From Verrucomicrobiota bacterium (GTDB taxonomy: Bacteria > Verrucomicrobiota > Lentisphaeria > Oligosphaerales > Oligosphaeraceae), in assembly GCA_022709995.1 (NCBI GenBank), contig JAKLHU010000094.1, forward strand, positions 1 through 7,459: 7,459 bases of DNA, given 5' to 3'. Below, piece by piece: positions 6,242-7,459 of this stretch. The position numbers and the translations under genes were made by a program. The notes under the pieces were generated by a model. The model saw only the letters and a list, made by a program, of their open reading frames with translations, had not been told where the DNA came from and searched no databases. The stretch's first letter is position 1; the number at the start of each line of letters is the position of its first letter.

Positions 6242-6285
6242 AACGGCGGTCGCGGCCAACCCCTTGCCAAAAAACCGCGGCCGTT
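6242..6285 (+). other. Inverted repeat upstream of the SIS gene
   Basis: AACGGC(GGT)CGCGG (6242-6255) can pair with CCGCGGCCGTT (6275-6285): 11 base pairs with a three-base bulge and a 19-base loop. The fold lies in the 69-nt gap between rbgA and the SIS gene and ends 7 nt before the GGAGG ribosome site. There is no T-run after it. It may be a processing or weak termination signal, or chance. Confidence 0.35.
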
Positions 6286-6292
6286 CCACTGC

Positions 6293-6297
6293 GGAGG
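6293..6297 (+). promoter_or_regulatory. Ribosome binding site that sets the SIS-gene start
   Basis: GGAGG is five bases before the ATG at 6303. It favours that start over a TTG at 6264 in the same frame, which has no ribosome site and would add 13 residues lacking family resemblance. Confidence 0.85.
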
Positions 6298-6302
6298 ACA
6301 TC

Positions 6303-6941
6303 ATGGAGGCTCTCGAAACCCTGCTTGCCCGCTATCCCGTCCTCGGCCCCTGCCGGGACTCCCTGGCGGCCGCGATTGCGGCGATGATCGCCTGCTATGA
6401 CGCCGACGGGACGGTTTTCACCTGCGGCAATGGCGGCAGCGCCGCCGACGCCGACCATATTGTGGGCGAACTGCTGAAGGGGTTCACCCATCCACGCCCC
6501 CTGCCGCCCGCCGACCAGCAGCATTTGTGCAAACTGGATCCGGCGGATGGCCCCCTGCTGGCCGAGAGGCTGCAATGCGGCCTGCGGGCGTTCTCCCTCA
6601 TGAGCCAGACGGCCATTACCACCGCGGTCGGCAATGATCTCGGCGACGCCCTCGCCCCGGCCCAGCAGCTCTACGGCCTGGGCCGCCCCGGCGATGTGCT
6701 CATCGCCCTGTCGACCTCGGGAAACGCCCGCAACGTCGCCTTGGCCGCCCAGGTCGCCCGCTTCCGGAGCATGACGGTCATCGGCCTGACCGGCGCCGGC
6801 GGCGGCCGCCTGGCCAGCCTGGCCGACATCGCCATCCGGGTGCCGGCCCAACTGACGTACCAAATCCAGGAACTGCACCTGCCGGTGTACCACGCCCTCT
6901 GCATCGCGGTCGAAAATCATTTCTTCCCGCCCGGAACGTGA
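6303..6941 (+). CDS. SIS-domain phosphosugar isomerase, GmhA-like
   Basis: Cytoplasmic sugar-phosphate isomerase of the SIS fold. 212 residues from the ATG after GGAGG. The phosphate-binding and active-site segments resemble phosphoheptose isomerase GmhA, which turns sedoheptulose 7-phosphate into D-glycero-D-manno-heptose 7-phosphate for heptose of LPS or surface glycans. Visible parts are TCGNGGSAADADH (40-52), a glutamate at E56 in GELLKGF, the SIS signature ALSTSGNARNV (135-145), GLTGAGGG (161-168), and IQELHLPVYHALC (188-200). In that last stretch Q189, H192 and H197 fall where GmhA has its conserved Gln and zinc/catalytic His residues. Compared with E. coli GmhA it has extra sequence, roughly residues 62-95. 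This fits a 'SIS domain / phosphoheptose isomerase-like' subgroup I recall from Lentisphaerae and Firmicutes, so the sugar substrate is not certain. Other heptose genes are not in the window. I leave the symbol blank for that reason. Confidence 0.9.
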   Translation: MEALETLLARYPVLGPCRDSLAAAIAAMIACYDADGTVFTCGNGGSAADADHIVGELLKGFTHPRPLPPADQQHLCKLDPADGPLLAERLQCGLRAFSLMSQTAITTAVGNDLGDALAPAQQLYGLGRPGDVLIALSTSGNARNVALAAQVARFRSMTVIGLTGAGGGRLASLADIAIRVPAQLTYQIQELHLPVYHALCIAVENHFFPPGT

Positions 6942-6989
6942 TTCCTGCCTCACCCGGGCCGGCAGCAAGACAGCCAGAGGTCCTTCGCC

Positions 6990-7459
6990 ATGCCATCATC
7001 GGATATATCGCAACAGCTGACCGCCTGCCTGCAACGTCTGGAAGATCTCAATCCCGATCTCACGACGGCCGAACTCCGGCAGCTCTACGTGCTGGCCGAA
7101 TCCGTCGGCAAGGAGTTTTTCCCGGTCGCCGCCACCCAGGCGGAACGGCTCATCGCCCGGTATCGCCAGAGCCCCGTCAAACGTCACGGCGCCGAAATCC
7201 TGGCCGAGTACTTCCAGCATCTCGACGCCTGCGCGCGGCAACTGTGCGCAGCCGGCGAAATCAGCCCGGCCCGCGAGAGCCACCGTAGCTTCTCCACTGC
7301 GCTGGTGCCCCGGACCGAACGCCAGGCCTTGGACTTGTGCAAGATCCTCAACCGGGCGGAAGTGCCAAGACCGCTGATCAAGGCCGCCGATGCCTTCCGC
7401 CGCCGCCACGAGGTCGTCGCCAGCGTCGTGGAAATCGCCTTCCGGGTCATGTGGCGGGT
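6990..7459 (+). CDS. Unrecognised helical protein, 3'-truncated by window edge
   Basis: An open frame starts at the ATG at 6990, with AGAGG at 6976-6980 upstream, 48 nt after the SIS gene stop. It runs without a stop to the window end: 156 complete codons plus two bases. Codon third positions are mostly G or C, as in the neighbouring genes, which supports it as real coding sequence. I recognise no family. The visible part looks almost wholly alpha-helical and charged, with amphipathic stretches such as LTTAELRQLYVLAESVGKEF (residues 24-43) and AERLIARYRQ. It has no signal peptide, no membrane segment and no clear catalytic motif. The same strand and short gap suggest it belongs to the same transcript. 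A long minus-strand open frame covering the same bases is judged to be its shadow. Confidence 0.75.
   Translation, partial: MPSSDISQQLTACLQRLEDLNPDLTTAELRQLYVLAESVGKEFFPVAATQAERLIARYRQSPVKRHGAEILAEYFQHLDACARQLCAAGEISPARESHRSFSTALVPRTERQALDLCKILNRAEVPRPLIKAADAFRRRHEVVASVVEIAFRVMWR

Noticed and set aside
5526..6968. 480-codon minus-strand frame with a striking GIGIGIEIGIG repeat
   Set aside because: It is the mirror of rbgA and the SIS gene, both of which have clear family motifs. The Gly/Ile repeat is just the opposite strand of the DSDS-encoding duplication.
6938..7288. 116-codon plus frame overlapping the last gene
   Set aside because: Arg/Pro-rich product without motifs. The frame starting at 6990 has a ribosome site and GC-ending codons and stays open to the window end.
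1..7459. CRISPR array, tRNA, rRNA, insertion sequence or phage module
   Set aside because: No regularly spaced repeats, no cloverleaf or rRNA-like stretch, and no transposase, integrase or phage protein motif were seen on either strand.

Overview
This window is GC-rich bacterial chromosome or metagenome-contig sequence. From about position 120 onward it is a tightly packed, one-directional (+ strand) run of housekeeping genes. The best taxonomic clue is the gene at 3472-3897. It resembles the small 'Minf_1886' / Plancto-Ver conserved protein family, which as far as I recall is confined to the Planctomycetes-Verrucomicrobia-Lentisphaerae (PVC) group. The form of ClpX and of the SIS-domain protein fits Verrucomicrobia/Lentisphaerae as well. 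I therefore infer a PVC bacterium, possibly Lentisphaerota; this is recall of family features, not a database search.

Layout. Positions 1 to about 119 read convincingly only on the minus strand, as an internal piece of an AMMECR1-domain protein. At about 105-135 this abuts, head-on, the second half of clpP, which lacks its N-terminal part. Two unrelated genes broken at the same point in opposite orientation suggest an assembly or cloning chimera, or less likely a real rearrangement breakpoint. After clpP come clpX (622-1884), an exported N-acetylmuramoyl-L-alanine amidase (1958-2956), a HIT-family nucleotide hydrolase (3048-3479), the PVC-type conserved protein (3472-3897), an unrecognised 400-residue protein (3992-5194), the circularly permuted ribosome-assembly GTPase RbgA/YlqF (5184-6233), a GmhA-like SIS phosphosugar isomerase (6303-6941), and the start of an unrecognised helical protein that runs off the end (6990-7459).

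How the genes fit together. clpP-clpX is a classic pair: ClpX unfolds substrates and feeds them to the ClpP chamber. The catalytic triad of ClpP and all main ClpX motifs are present. The downstream genes are separated by less than 100 nt or overlap (8 nt HIT/PVC protein, 11 nt orphan/rbgA), and I see no U-tract terminator between them. Co-transcription is likely, though not shown. The roles are mixed: proteolysis, wall remodelling, nucleotide clean-up, ribosome maturation and sugar-phosphate isomerisation. The novelty here is modest: the junction at the left edge, the 400-residue orphan, the expanded acidic tail of RbgA, and several hairpin-forming intergenic stretches. I see no RNA gene, CRISPR array, insertion sequence or phage gene, and no gene-free stretch longer than 300 bases.
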